From: Sphagnum compactum | Lineage: Eukaryota; Bryophyta; Sphagnopsida; Sphagnales | Reading direction: 5' to 3' | DNA: 64,000 nucleotides | Assembly: GCA_965153455.1 (NCBI GenBank) | Contig: OZ234500.1 | Span: 2,418,001-2,482,000, forward strand | Shown here: piece after piece, positions 11,773 through 24,900 of the stretch | How positions within the stretch are numbered: the stretch's first letter is position 1 | How the letters are laid out: each line of letters starts with the position of its first letter | Notes under the pieces: model-generated | Told to the model about the DNA's origin: nothing | The model's database searches: none | What the model saw: only the letters and a program-made list of their open reading frames with translations | Translations under genes and position numbers: made by a program

Positions 11773-14322
11773 TCAAGCTACAAGTGTGCCTTGCTTCAAC
11801 AAGATGGGTGTTTGGAAATCAAAATCTTGATGAGGTTGTATGGATTTGGGATTCTGGCTTCTGGGCTTGATGGCTGCAATGATATTGAGCGGTGAATCAA
11901 GACCTATAGTAGTGCTTTTAGAAGCTTGATCAGCAGTGCCACCTTGATGTAATTGTGTGCGGAATTTCTCAAGCCCCTCCTGGCCAGTATGCCAATTTTG
12001 GAATGTTGCCAGTCGGAAATCAGCAAACGAGTAGGGGTGATAGAGAGCAGGATGAGTGTCATCAACAAGCTCTAAGGCAGGAGATACAATGGTATCCGAG
12101 TTAGGGGTGATGGCACAAACTATTGAATTGCGTGAGGAAGTTGGGTTGAGCACAACCCTATGCTGCACAGCTTTGAAATTGTCATTTGTAATGGTCTGCA
12201 TGCACACAAAAACCATCTGGAAAAATTTCTTGAATATGCTATAGAATTATCATTTGCCAAGAAAAAAGTCATGTAGACATGTTATGTAGGCCAATGTGCT
12301 TAATTGAAGAAATGCAAAGGACATGTGCATATAGCATAATCTGTTGATACAATACATATACTTATGATTTTCAAGTTGTTTTGCATGGACATGTAAAATA
12401 ATTTATGATTCACCAAGCTAGGTGTAGATATTCTATAGTCCATCTCAATTATCGTGTTGAAAGTTTACACAGGAACATTCAAATGCATAATATCATGAGT
12501 ACAAATTGTTTTCAGCCAAATTGTCACTGCTCTCAGAATTAATAGAAATTTCTTAATGAAGTCTTTGTTAGACATTGCATTATTAAGAATCATGATTTTT
12601 TTGGATACTTCAACAGATGATAATTGGTATGGAGCTAGTTTACCTGAATTTGGTCGCCTAGAATGATGACAATGGCACCAGGTATGGGCGCCACCTTATA
12701 CCACTGGCCGTCTTTGTTTACTTCTAGACCCCCAATGTTATCTTGCACCAATGCGGTGAGAAAAGAATGGTCCAAGTGTGGCTCAAAACCCAACACCATT
12801 TCTGGCTGCAGGCCCGGTTCATAGGATCCTAGACGGAGCACTTGACTCAGATTTCCCTTCAGCAAACCGCTAGTCTTGGAAGTTTTTGAAACCCCGAGTC
12901 CAGCTAAAAGCAACTCCACAATCCTTGCAAGTAGTTTGTACACTCCTTTTCCAAACTCCTCAATGACATCCCTGCACCATGAAATTGAGTTCTGCATCAG
13001 TTTTTGAAATACTCATGTGGTGATCAATGTTACTTCTAGTCTTTCATCCTTCCCAAGTTAACTTCCATAATTCGTGGTCCTTCCATAACTCTACTATGGT
13101 TGAGTAAGGTGAGGGAAGTTTTTTTCAACATCTCCCCATTGTCCAGAACATAGAATTATGCTCACAATCGTAGAATTCACAAAACAAAATTCTAGGTTCA
13201 AAATACTTGACATATGACTTTTGGGTAATTAGGGTTTGGAAATCTATTAATACTTATATTGAGTTTTAGACTAAAGACAAATTGGGGGAACTTATATACT
13301 TCAACGCAGCAGGTGTGGAGGGCCATTTGTTTTTGATGCTTAGAGGTTCAGGCTGCAATATGTACGCAAGCTGGCTGCCCAAAGTTCGTGTCATATGGAA
13401 TGCGTCCAATGTTGATTTATAACCTTGTACACGGCCATTTTCATAATCTTGGGCATAAGCCTGTTTTTCCTCCTCTGGCAGGGAAAAAAATTCCTTGGTC
13501 ACTGCCATGGCTCCCTCCAAGACTGATGTTGGCAACCCATGATTCACTACCTACCAACCCGCATATTCAAGTAGTCAGATATCATGACAATTCCAAGAGC
13601 AGATACACATCGATAATTCTACAATCTTCTACTACATTAAGGTCTGGGGTAGCAAATTATGCCATCTTCTCGAACACATGACATGACATAATTGTCTGGT
13701 GATGATCATAGACTCGCAATAGTGACCAAAACATGTCTATTGAACATAATTTTTAAAATTTTGATAATCTCCCACCCCAAATTGGTATCATGGAATGGGT
13801 CTCACTCTTGTGCATTATGTTGAGTGCGATGGCTAGTTAACCCTTAAAGGCTCACCTGGCACGTAACCCAACATAATGGGCAGGGGCTTGACTATTCCAT
13901 AGGAAAAAAAAAGCTTATATAATTCAAAATCTTTTTGAATTTGTTGTACTAGTGTCATTGAGCTAAGTTTGAGATATAAGAAATCACAATAGCATGGGCT
14001 AGTGTTGCATGTCAAAAGTTACCTGAAATACACCCCAACAAGCTGCAGCTTCAACCAAAGCAGCTGTGGTTGCATCTTGTCTGTGATCAAGGCTCAACAA
14101 ATCTATGAGGGGGATGTCATTACAATACTCCCAACGTGGAAGGAATGTTGACTGCACTGTCAAGGGCACAGGAAATTTGGCCACCTCTTCATGGCCATGA
14201 GAAGCTGAACGAGCTGCAATGGCCTTCATTTCCTTGGATGCACCCTCATTCTCATTCCGTATCGATACTGAGTTAAGAAATTCTTCTGCTTCCTTCACCG
14301 TGACTGGAAAAAAAACCACCAT
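11773..14322 (-). CDS. 2-oxoglutarate/Fe(II)-dependent dioxygenase (plant DOXC type), four exons
   Basis: Predicted 431-residue soluble oxygenase that would use 2-oxoglutarate and O2 to oxidise a small molecule such as a flavonoid, hormone or alkaloid-like compound. Exons, minus strand: 14322-14023, 13550-13306, 12971-12644, 12195-11773; all GT-AG and frame-consistent (phases 0, 2, 0). Exon 1-2 give the N-terminal DIOX_N part (DIPLIDLLSL, CWGVFQVVNHGLP, FFSLPEEEKQAY). Exon 3 has the iron HxD (EPHLDHSFL). Exon 4 has the distal His (AVQHRVV) and the 2OG-binding RxS as RNS (SSRNSIVCAI). The C-terminus runs about 60 residues past the usual YxxxxFxxF-like segment, rich in Gln/Ser/Pro. Start uncertain: the ATG at 14322 is followed by a run of T and a CAG that could be a splice acceptor (tttttttccag), so an upstream exon may exist. 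Substrate cannot be inferred. Confidence 0.88.
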
Positions 14323-14463
14323 TTTTGCTAGAATGTAGTGGGATGTTTGTGTATACTATGCATGTACTATGAAGCTGTAAGGATTCTACCCAATTGCAAA
14401 CGGTTATGTATCTGCTGTTCAAGCTAGAATGGCGACAACATATGAAAAGTATGAATAGAATGG

Positions 14464-14466
14464 ATA

Positions 14467-14520
<54 letters not shown>
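14464..14520. repeat. (TA)n(GA)n compound microsatellite
   Basis: About 20 TA units followed by about 10 GA units, upstream of the dioxygenase first exon. Confidence 0.95.
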
Positions 14521-14692
14521 TTCTTCTTATGAGGTGTGGCGGAGGCAATTTTTTGTTGGGTAGCCCACATATCTTACAAAACTCCCATGGACGTCAGACC
14601 TGCATAAGAATAGAATCCTCATGGGCGGTGTGTTTTTGGTGAGGAAGGAGTCCCAGAAATTGACCCACCTGGTTCATTCGTAAAAAATGCAT

Positions 14693-14790
14693 GGGGAATT
14701 TCCTAATGTGTTTGGAGGGTACCTTTATATCCCTCTCGCTCTTAAGGAATAGGTGTAAGAACACTCCCCCTATCAAGCCCTCCTGATCTA
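14693..14790 (+). repeat. Dispersed repeat, partial copy
   Basis: Carries the tttggagggtacc block and the right palindrome arm of the 10.2-kb repeat (ctcttaagg-aataggtgtaag, then cactcccc), but not the left arm. Same orientation. Confidence 0.6.
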
Positions 14791-14993
14791 TGTATCAGGA
14801 TTTTTTTTTTCATTTTTTCAATTTTTAAGTCAATGTTTTTTCCAAATTTAACAAAGAAAATAGCAATAAATTAGTTGAATTCACCATAAGAAATTTTTTG
14901 GCAATCTTTTCTATAATATTTTGTCAAAAAATATCAAAATTTCGCCAGGAAAAAAAAAACACTTGGGTGAACCAGCGAAATTGGCAAAGTCTA

Positions 14994-15182
14994 AAATCTC
15001 ACGTAAGTGAAGATGAAAAAATGATCATGAAATCTTTGAAGGAAGAGCAAGCAATGAAACTTTTTATGTTTCATGCATTCGGTAATGCAAATCATGTTCC
15101 AACAAAATATTTCAAAAATATTTGTAAGGAGATTATAAAAGCTTGTGGAGGGCTCCCTTTAAGTCTTAAAATTAAACACTAG
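14994..15182 (+). pseudogene. NB-ARC (NLR disease-resistance type) gene fragment
   Basis: One frame reads a stretch typical of the ARC part of plant NLR proteins: VSEDEKMIMKSLKEEQAMKLF, then FHAFGNANH, then KEIIKACGGLPLSLKI with the GLPL motif (15147-15167). A stop follows four codons after GLPLSL. No P-loop, kinase-2, MHD motif or leucine-rich repeats are visible nearby, so it is a small relic of a gene that would have sensed pathogen effectors. Source gene and mechanism of deposition are unknown. Confidence 0.65.
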
Positions 15183-17544
15183 GTTCCCCAGTTGGTTTCC
15201 TAAACTACTTCATTGTCAAGAGCACACTGGCATTGCTTATGCAAGGTGTGACATCACTTGGTAATGGGAGTTTCTGAGACTCCTTCATATTGGGTAGGTC
15301 TGAAGGATAGGGCAAAGCATCAGTTTCAAGGGATATTTGGAATTTTGCTGCAAATGCAAGATTTTGGGTCTGTGCTCTGAAATTCCAGATTTCAGGTTCC
15401 TTTACCTCCCAAGGACACAATAGAGATAGATATCCTTAAGGTGACACCCAATCCTTTGCCCTCTCTTCTCTCCTCACTTGGGATTTCACCCTCACTTTGC
15501 AGGTATCCTAAAAAGTTTCACAAACTAGGACCCAACCTAACAAGAGCTGTCTATTTTTTAACTGCACTCACATAGAGTAGACATCTTACCTTGGTTACTA
15601 GTGTGGCCCACAACCTACCTACATAGGGACCCATATACCTAGGTTACCTACTTACACACTTGCATAGTTTACATACCCACCTAGGTTACCTACCTACTTG
15701 GACCATCAACCTATTTACATAGGCTATATAGATTACCTAGTTATTTACCTAGGCTAGTTAAACTACTTACACACCTACCTATTCACCTATGGTACTTATC
15801 TTTTTCTGTTACTTACCTTTAGTAGAGTAATGGGGCCATTACATCAATGAGGCCTTATAGACTTTTGACACAATTTGGATATCCCATGGGACCAAGGGCA
15901 TTTTGGGAGCAAATTCTCAAAAGTGAGACTGGTGGGCATCCAATGAGGGAAATTTCAGCAAGGTCTCCAAGAGATCATTATATCCCTTAAACCCACTTTT
16001 CTTAAAGTTCCTCTTTTATTCATTGATTTATAGTTAAGCAAAGTCCCTCTCTAGATCATTATTTATCGTTGAAGAAAGTCCCTCTCTTGAGCATTAGCAA
16101 ATTGACCTATTCTTCTAGCAACTTTGATTTTTTTAGCACATCAAATTCTTATGCAAACTATATACAAGGCATTGGCAATAGGATTATCCCTAGGGGTGAG
16201 AAAAAAACTTATGTGACTAATGAGATTGTTAGAATGAGAGTGTTGAATTGTTTTTAGAAGAACTTTCTTTAGTAAATTGACACTTAAATGTTGAAATAGC
16301 CTCATAAGCTTGTACATAGGTTTAGAAAGAAAAAAATTGTGACTATAAGTTTGTTCAAATTGCTACCTTGAATTATTTTAAAGAATTGCTTTAATGAACT
16401 AGTACTTAAGTGTTGCATATGTTGATGGAAAAAAAAAGACGATCCAACGTGACTAGTTGTGGGTGAAGATGGGGGAGGCTTTTGGACAAGTGTCAATTTT
16501 TGGAGGATGGGGAGACTAGGTCAAGCAACTAGAAATTAAATCATGAGAGTGATTTAATGATTGTGAGGACGATGAGCTTGCAATTAATTCACAAATAGAA
16601 TATGACAACTTGGTGATCAAGGAGATCACCTCAATGATTGGGAAGCTCCAATGTTTATGGATCCCATTCCTAGACTTGTGGTTCATTTATTTGTTAATAT
16701 GGTCTTAAAGCTTCCATTGAACACATCATAACTTATACATGTAAATTCCTTAATGGACTTTGTATATGATTATTGTCAAAGATAAAGAACAATGATGTTG
16801 ATTGTTGACAATCTTAAAAAAATTGGACATACAAGCTCAACAAATTTAGTTCCATGATTCAATTATTAGGTGTGGTAAAAACAATTGTGTGTTTGTGTCA
16901 AATATAGGTAGTGAAGGTGGATGTGGACCTAGAGAAAAATTTGTGTTCTACCTGTTAGATTGACACTAATGGATGTCTTGTTGATCTCCGTTTCATCAAG
17001 AAGGGAAATGGATTCCAATGTCTTGAAGGTAAATTTGCTACATGTGCGGATTTTGATTGTATATTGATAGTGTTGGAATGGATTTTGTGCTTTCAAAGTC
17101 TTTGCATAGATTGTATGGCTAACAATGTTTGATCAAAGAATGAGTTCTATGGAATTATAATCCACAACTAGTTGCAATACCACTTTCCAAGTTCTAGTTT
17201 TATAATGCCTAGAAAAATTGCCTGTTGTTTGGTGGTTAATCTGTTATCAACACATGATTTGTTTCAAGAATAGCTTTCTGAATTGCAGGAAAATTATCCA
17301 AATGAAGTTGCCCTAATAACAAATAATGGATCTCACACTGTGAGAAGCTGATACTTCAGTCATGAAGACTATAACATGCAAGCACAGAATTCATGGTGTC
17401 AAAAGAAAAGGTGTGGATCTCAAGATGCTCAACTGCAATTTTGTTGCAACACTATAGTATACAAAGCTAGCAATAGGAATGGAAGAGACCTCAAGTTTTG
17501 GAAGTGCTTGATGCTGTTACAAGTGTTTACTACAAAATTATAAC
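15183..17544. other. Spacer; CTACCTA-rich low-complexity stretch
   Basis: No supported gene. Between about 15550 and 15830 there is a degenerate tandem array built of acctacctA / ttacctag words, resembling 61370-61500. The rest is AT-rich with only short frames. Confidence 0.5.
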
Positions 17545-18637
17545 CTACTTTCCAGGAGCTTTCTTCTTGCCAGCAATTGTCACCTTCTTGCCTCTCCGTG
17601 TTCGAGCGTTGCACTTGGTGTGCTGTCCTCGGCATGGTAGACCCTGGATATGTCGCTTCCCCCTATAGCATTGAATGTCTTTCAATCGCTTGATTGCCAA
17701 AAGGTTGAATCGTCGCTGCCATATTGCAACACACAAAAGTTATATATACTATATGCCTGTAGCATCAAACATCAAGCCCTAGAATTTCAAACCCTAGAAT
17801 TCAATGCAAAGGTCAAGGGATTGTGTGACTTGTACAGCATCATCATCATCACTGTTTGTCTGAGCTGTTTTGGCAACAGAAACTGAACCCTAAAGAAACC
17901 TAAAAGTTGTGAAGCAGAGTAGAGGTCATAGGAGTGAGTGAGGTCCATACAAGATCACCCTCCACCATGTATTTAGAGACTTCATCACGAAGATTGGTGA
18001 GATCCTCTTCTGAAAGCTCTCGAGCAAGCTTATTCTCCATGCCAATATCTAGAAGAATCTGACGGGCAGTTGTGGCGCCCACGCCATGGATATATTGCAA
18101 CGCCGTCTCGATCCGCTTAGAATTGGGTATCTCCACTCCACCCACACGGGCACCCCTTATGTTGAGGCCCTTGTATCCTGCACCACCACCACTCTGCACC
18201 ACCAGACCTTCGCCTGTCACTCTCTCCGAGAAGAATTCCTTTGTTTACCCCCCTTAAACCTCCTTCCCACATTTCTCCTACACAACATAACGCTATCTCT
18301 AGCAAACAGAAAAAAACTCATCAACAGATAAAAGCCGAACTTTGGTTCCAAAAAACCCTCCAGGAACTTTCCCTTCATACAAAACGACTTCAATGCTCCT
18401 CTCTTGCAAAAATTGGATGCACTCAGAGGGAAAGGGTGGGGGAGAGGAAAAGGGTTTGTTGGTGAAGAAGGAAGAATCCGCGTGTACACACTACACACCC
18501 ACCTTGGAAGTTCCTGATAAAGAGAGAGAAACCGGAGGAGAGGTCTTTTTGGCGACTGAATTCTGAGAAATACCCACAGACCCCAGCACAACAGCACTCA
18601 GAGCTGGTGCTAGAAGAGTAGCAGCCATGCCTGCCAT
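17545..18637 (-). CDS. RPS13: Chloroplast 30S ribosomal protein S13 (uS13c), nuclear-encoded, three exons
   Basis: Predicted 197-residue precursor of plastid ribosomal protein S13, which sits in the head of the 30S subunit and contacts tRNA and the large subunit. Exons, minus strand: 18637-18503 (transit peptide, [14 protein letters not shown]..., Ser/Ala-rich), 18238-17951, 17715-17545. Exon 2 carries [18 protein letters not shown] and [14 protein letters not shown] (helix-turn-helix part) and [12 protein letters not shown]; exon 3 carries [29 protein letters not shown] and the basic tail AGKKKAPGK. This order and wording are diagnostic. All introns are phase 0. The first intron ends in AAAG rather than CAG (18239-18242), which is less usual; in-frame stops just upstream support that boundary. 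A second Met, three codons downstream, could also start translation. A CA/CT microsatellite lies about 80 bp upstream. Confidence 0.93.
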
Positions 18638-18714
18638 TTGTAAGCTTTGAGCTTCTCCCCTAGCCCTGTTTCCTCTCCTTGTTTCTCTGCAACACCACAA
18701 ACAGTGCAAAAACA

Positions 18715-18732
18715 CACACACACACACACACA

Positions 18733-18761
<29 letters not shown>
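18715..18761. repeat. (CA)n(CT)n compound microsatellite
   Basis: About 9 CA units then about 15 CT units on the plus strand, in the leader or core promoter of the S13 gene (GA/TG on its sense strand). Confidence 0.93.
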
Positions 18762-18764
<3 letters not shown>

Positions 18765-18789
18765 GTGCCCTTAGATAAGGTCACAAAGC

Positions 18790-19639
18790 CAAGATGAAAA
18801 GTGAATGAATGTCATCAATTAGAAGCCATCTCATTTAAAATTCTTCCCTTGAATCCTCCACAGATCTTGAATCTTGGTGGTATCTTTACATAACTTTGGA
18901 TGGACTCAGATAGAAATCGGTGGCATGGCGTCACCCCATATAATGGTATCAATATGTATATTGTGGACTCTAATACCAGCTGGTATACATTGTAACTTTG
19001 GTATCGACAATGCCCCCCATTGATGATGCATTTTTTTTAGAAAGAATTACAAACATGATTAGCCACTAAAAATGCTGCAATGTGTTTGTTTATTCATTTG
19101 CAAATTCCTAGTCCCTCCATATCAAAATCTCAACATAACTTAAACTTGTTCAAAGCAGATCAGAAGTTTCAAAAACACAAAACACAATCAACAACTGAAA
19201 TGCTCATAGCCTCATCATATAAATCTTAATTTTCTTGTAAACTGCAGATACACACAGAGCAACAACTTTCCTGCTTGGGTGATTCCAAAAATTTAGAAAA
19301 AGCTTTGAAAACACATATGAATGCTGAATCTCGCCAGTAGCCTAACCACTTACAACAATTGCATATGCAAACAGAGAGTTGCGAACTGCAAAGAGAGCAT
19401 GTCCTTGCTCTACGTGATTCAAAAAACTTACAATTTTTTTTTTGAGACAAATATAAATGTTCAATGTATCCAGTAGCTCAGGGCCGCCAGCTATAACTAT
19501 TGGATATCAAAACAAAGCTACAAATTACAAACAGATTAAGTCCAAGTGCTCAAGGCAATTTTAAAAAATAGGCTTGTTCTCATACACAAATTTGTATTTG
19601 TGTATGCTCATAACCACTTACAAACTAATTGGATATGAT
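18790..19639. other. Spacer
   Basis: No gene seen. Contains repeated ggtatc/gatacc words at 18930-19010 that recur at 24910-24960. Confidence 0.4.
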
Positions 19640-21950
19640 CCAAACAAAGTTGTAACTTGCACAAAATTGTAGGGGTTCTAGGTATTCTAGGAGTTTTGAG
19701 AATCATCCTCAAAATATCCCCCCTCCTCAAGCTTGTGCTCAAAATCATCAAACAAGTCATCTTCAGCAGCAAACAAATTCTCCATCTTCTTTGAAGCAAG
19801 AACACATCCTATCCTTGCATCATTTGGCCAATTCTTCAAGATCATCACCAACTTGTCCAAGTTCTACACTCCCAATTGACACCGTCACAAACTGTAGGGA
19901 ACTATTTCTCATGGTCTTTCCACCATTGCAAGGGTAATTCATATCATCATCATTCACAACAATTTGGCGATACAATGAAAGTACAAATTTCACCAAAGAA
20001 AGATTGGTTTCTTCAATTGAAGCTTCCATTCCCCACAAGGAGCCATCAATAACAAAGGCTAAAAGGACCGTAAGGCTTGTTGTGGATTGAAGGTTTAGAT
20101 GTTTGGCCACATTCACTAAGAGAGACACCAAAACTTGTTTGTTGCATTTTCTACAACATCTCTTGTTTTGTCTTTGCCTACATATTCCATGACACATTGA
20201 AGGCCTTTGAATTGTGGATCTAGTTGGAAGGCACATTTGTTGTGTGCAACAACAAGATCAAAGGTGTGTGTAAATGCTTAAAAAGGATTTAGCACATTGA
20301 TGACCTCAAGGCCCATTTTGGCATATAAAATTTCAAGTTCTTGGTTAAATTCCCCACATACTAAAGGTGGGTTCACAACAACACGAGCTTGGTACTTAGC
20401 CTTTAATCTAGTAAAAATGGAAAAAGTTGCAAATAAAACATTAGAAAGTAACCAATACCCCTTAGTTTGGTTCAAAATGCATTACTTCACCATAGGACTT
20501 AGGGTTTCAATTATAACTTCTCCAATTGCCCATGTGGAACTTAAGGGTACTCAAGATTGCAACTTGGAAGTTTGTAGACTATAATAGAGGTTAATGATTG
20601 TACAAAATTCCAATGTTTCTTGAAATAAAATAACCTTGGAAGTGAACTTGGTTTTCATGGGTGTTTTTAGTTTCTATGCCTTCAAGCCAACCTCCTTGCA
20701 AGCCAACTCCCATTCTTGCCTCTCCTTGCTAGACTTTTTGTTCATGTAATTATTTTCTAAATTGAGCTTCAACCAAACTGGCTTCCTTCATCCCAACCCA
20801 AACCTTATTGTCATTTGTGGCATACTGACATTGCCTTGAACAACACATGTCCAAAACAAGTCTCACTAAAAGGTGAAGCAAGTTGTACTAATGCACATGA
20901 CACAATAGAAGTCAAAGCAATAGCAAGGGTGTTCAAATTTGTGCCTTCATCCTTCATGTAACTTATAAACTTGGTGGTGAGTTGGTATTCAACCAACAAA
21001 GACTTAACTTACTAAACCAATGTTGTTCCAAAAGTGCAGGAGCTTCAAACAAACCAACTATAACATGATAGGGCACCCAATCCTCATTGATAAATTTTAT
21101 CACAAGTGCAAATGTGTTGAACCCTATTTTAAACATCCAAGGGTCAAAAGAAGTAGTGGCAGTTGTACATTATGCAATGGTTGGGAGTACATATCGCTCC
21201 ATTGCCTTAACCAACATGTTGGGGATGTGTTATTGGACAAGCAATTTGTGAGATGGAAACCACACTTTATCACATTGCCACATCATGAGATGTTACAACC
21301 AAGGGTTTTCAATAAGGGACATTGGCGAATACCCTTTTGTTGGGCCCTGCCCCGATAGGGATAAGGATTATTGCATTGGATCCAATGTTTGGAAGTTTTA
21401 CCTTACTGAAATCGGTTTCACCTTAGGTGAACCGGTTTCTTTGGTGAAAATGTTTAGATTGTTTAGATTGGAACAAATTTTTTTGGTGTTTAAAGTGTGG
21501 ACACAATAGACAGATGTACAACATCTTATTTATTAGTAAGGCCAACGTGTTTGTGATGCCTTTTTATAAACAAAACTAGATCCTCAATGAATTGTTGTTG
21601 ACCTAACTTAGTGGGCTTGTAATGTTTAGGGCTAGAGAAAAATGCAGTGATTGAAGTAGGATAAATTGTTTTTCTCTTCTTCTCTTTCTACCGAACACTT
21701 GTCCAGATTCATTAACTATCTTCAATTTTGTTAGTAATGAGCTAAGGTAGAAGGATGTTCATTTTCAATATGTTTTCTCATGCTTGTAATACCATGCAAA
21801 GGATTGTAGGAAACAATATTTTTTTTTGATAATGTTCGGTTGTTGCCAAAGGAAGTGTGATTAAAATGGTAGAATACGCAGTTCATATTTTGAATGGCCT
21901 GAATAATAACCTGAACAGTAGGATCATTGAACATAAAGAGTGCCCATGCA
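19640..21950 (-). pseudogene. Decayed hAT-superfamily transposase (BED zinc finger / RNase H-like)
   Basis: Pieces of one transposase occur in N-to-C order on the minus strand but in shifted frames and with stops. 21934-21731: BED-finger-like YNPLHGITSMRKHIENEH. About 21330-21010: TTATTSFDPWMFKIGFNTFA then FINEDWVPYHVIVGLFEA, the first part of the RNase H-like core. 20999-20811: YMKDEGTNLNTLAIALTS then ETCFGHVLFKA. 20475-20278 and 20270-19880: LKAKYQARVVVNPP and FQLDPQFKGLQCVMEYVGKD. 19867-19810: the C-terminal dimerisation block NLDKLVMILKNWPNDARIGC, followed by an acidic tail. A stop stands where this block normally has Glu (ENLDKL), and TGA where Arg is expected shortly before; both are single transitions or transversions of sense codons. 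A former mobile element, now dead. Terminal repeats were not found. Confidence 0.85.
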
Positions 21951-24900
21951 TGTGCATTGCGATGATGAGGTACCCAAAGCTTTTAATTCCTTTACAACTT
22001 TTGAAGTTGTTCAATCCAACACGTTTTGTGTTCAGTAGCTACAAGTTTTGCATTCACGCTCTCATCCACTATGTTTGTTAGTTGCTACGTGAACTCATTT
22101 GTCACAATGTGAACAAGTTCTTTTACTTCTTCCTCCCCAACAATTGATTAAAATCACAACCTAAAAATGTGCTAAAATTCATAGCATAGAGGGTGAAACT
22201 TGAAACCCTAAATTTCAAGAACTTTGAACTTTGAACCTCTAAACTTTATCAAGCTTCATTCCACATACATTATCACAATGGCCACCACCACTATAAGAGA
22301 AACCCATAGTAATGAAACCAACCACCAAACAACAACCATAGAAATTACTACATAATTCAACATGTTCAATGTCACATAGGTGACAATATGAAACATTGGT
22401 GAAGAAACAAAAAACATACAACCTTGAAGGTTATGGGTTCTGGATTGAGAAACTCACAAACAATGTTGGAACTTTTGTTGTAGCAAGTTGTAGTTGCATT
22501 GAAAACAAAACATTCACACCAAAACACACCTTGAAAAGGAAACATGGTTGCTGGTTCACAAAATGAAAATGTACATTGAAAAAGAAATATAATTGCTAAC
22601 AAAAAAATAATTCAATGGGATCTTTCACACATTTTAATATGCATACTAAAAGATGGTTAGGGATTGACACCAAGGGAAAAAGGAAGGTGAATGCTTAGTA
22701 TTGAATATTACACTGTTATTAGGAAATGTGACACAAAATTAGTATGGCATTTGACAAAAATTTCAATATTTGATGTGGGGGTATAATTGTATAAAAGGGT
22801 GTAACCAAAAAATGGGGGCATACTATAACTGCCACAAGTAATATAAAATACAACTTTTATGCACAAATCACATTGATTGCCAATTGCTTTTATTCACATA
22901 ATTAGGAAACATAATTTCCAGTAATGCAACACCACACTTTTGCAACCACATCATAATTATCCTATAACATCAAACACCACTTCCAACCATCCTTGACAAC
23001 ACTCAATTGGAGAGAGTGGATTAGATGCTCTTTGTTCACTACTCCTACCTATCAACAAGTATCATCTCATGATACCAAACCCTAGAACTCAAACTCCTAG
23101 CCTTTTTCCTTTCATGAATGGAAATCCCAACACAATGCACCTCAATTTTTCTTCATTCCATGGTTCCAAACACCAGGACCCAAAATCCAAACCAAAAACC
23201 TTTAGACATGGGACTTGTTAGGCACATGAACATTAGACCTTGTCATCCTTTCTATTTCTTTAGTGCGAGGTCAAGGAAAACACAAAAGATGATTATTACA
23301 TTCTATTTCTACCACACACAAACAAATGTCCTTACACAACAAAAAATAATTGTGGATACAATGTTCTTCTCTAGCTTAACAAAATCACACAAAAGCAACT
23401 AGACTTCACACTTGATGTACTTAGCTTCTTCCCTCCTTTAGCCTCGAACGAACCTTCCTTAAATCTTCCTCTAAGCTCCTTATTGTAATTTACTTTCATT
23501 GCATGTTTGTGGATAGGGAGTGACCGAACGGGAGTCTTTTTGGTGGTTTCTGTAGTGTGAAAGCTATATTCGTTTTAGGGTTTAGGAGATAAACCCGCCG
23601 TCAACTTTCTTCATGCAAACGGTGGGGTTTATCTTTTCTTTTGTTCGTTAGTGACTGTGAGTTGGAAGGTTTGTTGCTTGTGTGTTATGTGAAACAGGGT
23701 GATGGCTGGAGATGGATGGCCAAGCGCGATTTATGGATGCAAGAAAGGTGGGAAGAGCAGGAGGTTGGACGAGGATAAGAGATGGGATTTGAAGGGGAAA
23801 GAGGCAGGTAGATAGGTAGAATGAGGGCGGTTTTTGGTGGTAAGAGACGAGCTTCCAGGATAGTTAGTTGCTGGGTTTTTTTTCTTCCGCTGCGCCAGTA
23901 ACTATAAGATGGCCAACTCTATGTTTTGGTTAGAATGAGGACTAATCAAGGGTTGATGCTGAAGGCTGATGAAGCTTAAAGGTGGTCTGAGCTGTAGAAT
24001 CGAATGCATATAGAAACTACATCTGTAGAAGTTTGGGGGGGGAGACCTTGTTTGGATTGTTTAATGGGTAGTTCATAACACCTGAACAGGAGCCAGAAAC
24101 CTCTTTGTGGGTATCCTTGGGACTGGGCAGAATGTGATTGAGACAGAGAAGTAGGATGGAAGATTACAACAAGCATTCAGAGATCCATGTCTTTCATAGA
24201 ATTCTGTCCCCTTTTTGAGTAGTTGTAAGCCAACTTGGTGCACCTCGTTTAGTTGTTGAGTACAGCCCAGAAGTTGATCCGTGTTAAGCCCTAATAGAAG
24301 CATTTGTGTTCATTGACCCAGGTAGAAAGGGAAAAAGGGGAGAAGGGAATTAGCAGCTCATCATAGACCGAATGAACATTGAGAGCTCTAACTTCAAGCC
24401 AGACCCTATTAACATTTTGCACTAACAACACAAGAATGCCACTGCTTCCAGCAACAATCAAGGGATACTACTGTAGTAGACTTAGGATAGGTTGATGTGT
24501 GCATATTTTTGGGAACCAGCAAGGATGGAGGGTTAAGAGTTGTGGGACCTCATAATAGGGCTGCTGTAATACTGCCTGCTTAACAGGAGAGGAGTTACTG
24601 AGATTCTAACATAGTGGATTTATGAGAGAAGTAGAGGTTTTGTGGACTCTTTCTTTTTGGTTACATGTCCTCCATGCAACATTTTCATCGAGAGCTTCCA
24701 CACAACACTTCAACTAACACACCAATTCAATAGCTAACCAAATATAGAAGAACCAATGAGTAATGGCCTTGCCATTGCCATCCTTTTTTAAGAATAAACT
24801 GCCAAAAAGGTGATGGTCACATCACCATGCAAAAAGGCATAAAAAAAAACCCTAAATATGCCATGTCATCCACATGACATGCTTTTAGGTCTCAAGGGAA

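Noticed and set aside
11339-11776. 145-codon minus-strand frame right after the dioxygenase
   Set aside because: Begins at TTG inside the last exon, AT-driven composition (Ile, Tyr, Lys), fits 3' UTR.
21020-21358. 112-codon plus-strand frame
   Set aside because: Antisense shadow of the hAT transposase core, which reads clearly on the minus strand.
23703-23816. Short frame starting MAGDGWPSAIYG in a GC-richer patch
   Set aside because: Only 37 codons and no domain; could be a first exon but no downstream partner was found.
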